From contig JAPYXD010000700.1 in assembly GCA_030998225.1 (NCBI GenBank), forward strand, positions 2,356,001 to 2,420,000: a stretch of DNA of 64,000 nt. The letters run 5' to 3'. The notes under the pieces are model-generated. The model was not told where the DNA came from. It did no database searches and saw nothing but the letters and a program-made list of their open reading frames with translations. Source of the stretch: Diplolepis rosae (lineage: Eukaryota > Arthropoda > Insecta > Hymenoptera > Diplolepididae). This document shows positions 61,571 to 64,000 of the stretch, one piece after another (the stretch's first letter is position 1; every line of letters starts with the position of its first letter). The translations under genes were made by a program, and so were the position numbers.

Positions 61571-61709
61571 GAACCAATTTATACACCTCCGACAAAAACG
61601 ATTTCCAGTCTCGGGTGACCTGTAGGAACTGGGTAGGAGCCAAGTAGGGACGATATTTGGTATTTGCCAATATTAAATTTCTGGTTCCATGTATCAAATA
61701 GATCAAATA
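61571..61709. other. Short non-coding gap between two transposon remnants
   Basis: 139 bases separating the mariner remnant from the subterminal repeat of the next transposon. No recognisable content. Confidence 0.4.
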
Positions 61710-62898
61710 GAAACAAGGTCATTCTAGACACGCAGCGTATGGAAATAGTCGAAATATCATATTCATTTCTTTTCATTTCTTACGATACCCATGATAATGC
61801 ACATCGATAGGGTATTGTTGACATCGACAGAAAGTAAGCATTTTCTGTTGACATATCAGTTAGTCACGCATTACCTTCTAATGTGAGTACATCGGAACGC
61901 GAAAATGAACGATTTTCAAGAATATTTTGATATGTTGATGGTGCTGGGGGAATATCGTAAACATTACAGAAACGCCCAAGATTTGTATGCGGCTCGTTAT
62001 CCGGATGGGCAACAAAAATCGCTCATGGCTTTTAAGCGATTAGCTGACCGTTTCTGTTGCTTCGGTATCAGAATTTGTACGGCAATGATTTCCTAAAACG
62101 CGTCAATTTCTGTAATTGGATTCATAGAAAAATGCGCACAGACGTCTGATATTTGAGTCATGTGTTTTTTTTTATGAAGCTAACTTCGCGAATACGGGAA
62201 ATGTGAATGGGCATAATATGCATTATTGGGCAAACCAGAATCCTCGATGGATGAGAACTGTGCCATTTCAACATCCGTGGCCCGTTAATTATTGGTGCGG
62301 CATTGTCTGCGATCACGTCATAGGTCCGTATTTTTTTGAAGGTTGCTTGACTGGGAAAGTTAACGCAAACTTTCTGCAAAACGTACTGCCTCAATTAATG
62401 GAAGACGAGCCCTTGCATGTTCGCATGAACATGTGGATGAAACACGACGGTTCATCACCCCATTATGCTCTGTGTTCAAGACAAGTGATGAATCAGATTT
62501 TTGCCGAAAAGTGGATAGGTCAAGGCGGCCCTGTAGCTTAGCCACCTCGTTCGCCAGATCTAACATCACCAGATTACTTTTTATGGCGTTTTGTCAAAGA
62601 ACACGTAATGGCGGAAGCACCTACTACGCGTGGCGACATGAAAGAAGGGAAACGCCGAGCATGTACCGAAATTAAACCACAAATGTGTTAGTGGATCCTT
62701 TGAAAGTGATTATTTCGATATGTTTCGATTTTCCGGCTATTTCCATACGCTGCGTGTCTACAATGACCTTTTGTTGTAGGTCGCTGGATTCGTCTTAAAA
62801 TCAGTAAAAACTTAAAGTTTTGTCTGAAACAGTTTTGGATATGATCAATAGTTTGAGTGCTATCGCTCTGTAACACTTTATGTGCCTCACCCTGTATA
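61710..62898 (+). mobile_element. Tc1/mariner-superfamily element, left end missing
   Basis: A decayed transposon around the transposase pseudogene at 61905-62691. The right terminus reads CACCCTGTATA near 62889-62899, a typical Tc1/mariner-type end beside a TA. A subterminal inverted repeat joins the two sides: AGACACGCAGCGTATGGAAA at about 61726 is matched inverted by TTTCCATACGCTGCGTGTCT at about 62740, with more flanking similarity (61710-61765 versus 62716-62775). On the left the similarity stops there, and the expected outer ~120 bp with the terminal CAGGGTG is absent. Confidence 0.75.
61905..62691 (+). pseudogene. Tc1/mariner-type transposase, broken and internally deleted
   Basis: The N-terminal piece (61905-62096) starts MNDFQEYFDMLMVLGE and continues with AARYPDG, the helix-turn-helix DNA-binding start found in a large insect transposase family. 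At about 62066 it is joined directly to the beginning of the catalytic half, in another frame: QNLYGNDF ... CNWIH, then a TGA at 62138. A T-run at 62163-62173 shifts the frame again. From about 62176 to 62691 the frame reads GNVNGHNMHYW, NYWCGIVCDHVIGPYFFEG, KHDGSSPHY (second catalytic Asp), KWIGQGGPVA, a TAG at 62539-62541, then PPRSPDLTSPDYFLW with the third catalytic Asp. Counting to the last Asp, the spacing is 41 residues. The linker between the DNA-binding and catalytic parts (several tens of residues) is missing. Confidence 0.85.
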
Positions 62899-63461
62899 TA
62901 TTTTCACATTAGTTTGGCTGCGAGTAAAATTTTTCTTCGAACCAAGTTTTTTTACTGAATTATCCAAGTTTTTCTTGTTTTTTTTTCCGGAAATATCAGC
63001 GAATATAACCATATTATCAAGATATACAAAGTTTTTCTAAAGGTTCGTTCAATTTCAAATATATTGGTCTTCCAAAAAATTTGTCATATCCGCAATAATA
63101 AACAAATATTTTTGAAAATTTCCAGAAAACTTCCTCTAGCAGTAAGAAACAACTTTGTCGCTGGAAGTTTTCCGAAATCGAACATTTATTAGAGACTTTC
63201 TACCAGAACAACCACAAAAACATGGTTTTTTATTTACATTAAAATATTTTTTGAAGAAAAATGTTTCGACATGTTACATTTAATTCCTTGGCTCCGCTAA
63301 AGTATTCCACGTCTAATGATAAAAAAAAAACGATTTCGTCAAAAATTGATCGAGTAATAGCAATTTATGTTTCAAAAGACTGATTTTTGATCATTTTTGA
63401 TGAACGAAAAATTAATTGTTTTCAATTTTTCTCTAAAAAACTATTAAGGTTGCAAAAAAAA
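62899..63461. other. Non-coding, no recognised feature
   Basis: T/A-rich sequence with homopolymer runs. I see no coding potential, RNA or transposon ends. Confidence 0.45.
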
Positions 63462-63575
63462 ATATTCATGGGGACTCCTCCAATCCGATTGCTAACCATG
63501 CTTGGGCTCGCTTTACTTCCGTGATCGGCCAAGAGCCAGCAAACCCAGCGTAGTAAACTCGTGAACTTGCGGCTA
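63462..63575 (-). pseudogene. 5S-rRNA-like relic
   Basis: On the minus strand, ACGCTG is followed by GCCGATCACGGAAGTAAAGC and later by CATGGTTAGCAATCGGATTG, in the order and at the spacing of 5S rRNA (the CCGATCACCGAAGT block and the GGTTAGTACTTGGATGGG block of the internal promoter). The 3' end lacks the last ~15-20 bases and runs into a run of T, as a pol III terminator would. The 5' part is poorly matched. It is either a decayed 5S pseudogene or the head of a 5S-derived SINE. A 63-codon open frame over it on the same strand (63422-63613) looks accidental. Confidence 0.5.
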
Positions 63576-64000
63576 GTTCTCACGCAGGTCATACTATCGG
63601 GATCAAAGTTCATTGACGCTCGATGCGGTACATCTTTCTCTCGTCTTTTCAGCTATGTTACTTAATATATATATTTTGACAGGTCGGTGCAATTGTACTG
63701 GGTTATAATTGCACTGACTCATCTATTATTTTATACCTTGGTTTATATTCTTATGGTATTTATGAAATACATGATTTTTTAGTGTCTATATTTTAAAATA
63801 TTATTTAACTTAGTTTGCGGATCCCCAATAATGTGATTGATGTTATTGATTGATTATCCATTATTGGTTATCGCTGATTATTATGTGCTAGTGTTAGATT
63901 ATTATTATTAATCATTCAACGACTGTTCTTAACAATAATGAAAACAAAGTGAAACAAGTTGTAAAAATATTCAGCCCGGCTCCTATCCGGTTCTTACAAG
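63576..64000. other. Non-coding, one short inverted repeat
   Basis: AT-rich sequence to the end of the window. GTCGGTGCAATT (63683-63694) and AATTGCACTGAC (63707-63718) form an inverted repeat of 12 bases with one mismatch around a 12-base loop. No gene or known transposon end is recognised. Confidence 0.45.

Noticed and set aside
61579..61776. Minus-strand 65-codon open frame
   Set aside because: It spans the gap and the subterminal repeat of the transposon and has no recognisable motif.
62158..62876. Other short frames on both strands in the transposase region
   Set aside because: They are shadows of the decayed transposase frame, which alone carries family motifs.
63422..63613. Minus-strand 63-codon open frame
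   Set aside because: It overlaps the 5S-like sequence and shows no protein motif.

Overview
The window comes from an AT-rich animal genome. An insect is most likely, because it carries a Penelope-like retroelement and remains of two Tc1/mariner-superfamily transposons of types common in insects; the order cannot be settled from sequence alone. I found no intact host protein-coding gene.

Layout. (1) Bases 1-46641 are one side of a tandem satellite array with a basic monomer of 63 bp (common variants of 62 and 66 bp). The array runs off the left edge of the window. (2) Bases 46642-51383 hold a Penelope-like element (PLE) inserted in the satellite. It has inverted terminal repeats of about 392 bp carrying hammerhead-ribozyme-like motifs, one reverse transcriptase plus GIY-YIG endonuclease reading frame broken by a frameshift and a stop, and a long T-rich 3' region built of ~160-bp tandem units. 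A 12-bp satellite sequence flanks it as a likely target-site duplication. (3) Bases 51384-56690 continue the satellite with a partly different set of variants. (4) Bases 56691-57065 are strongly diverged monomers that keep the 63-bp spacing and one conserved core; this is the array edge. (5) Bases 57066-64000 are a transposon graveyard: a foldback element interrupted by two other TIR elements, an extra end fragment of one of them, two internally deleted mariner-type transposases, a tRNA-like stretch and a 5S-rRNA-like stretch.

How it fits together. The picture is the edge of a heterochromatic satellite block, probably pericentromeric or another gene-poor domain (inference). Rare variants recur at fixed distances (702, 2424, 3439, 5575, 6109 and 8026 bp), showing that the array grows by copying blocks of many monomers. 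The monomer carries a short dyad (AACAYTGA ... TCARTGTT) that is the best preserved part in the decayed edge monomers. The PLE proteins would act together (RT copying at a nick made by the endonuclease domain), but this copy cannot make the full protein.
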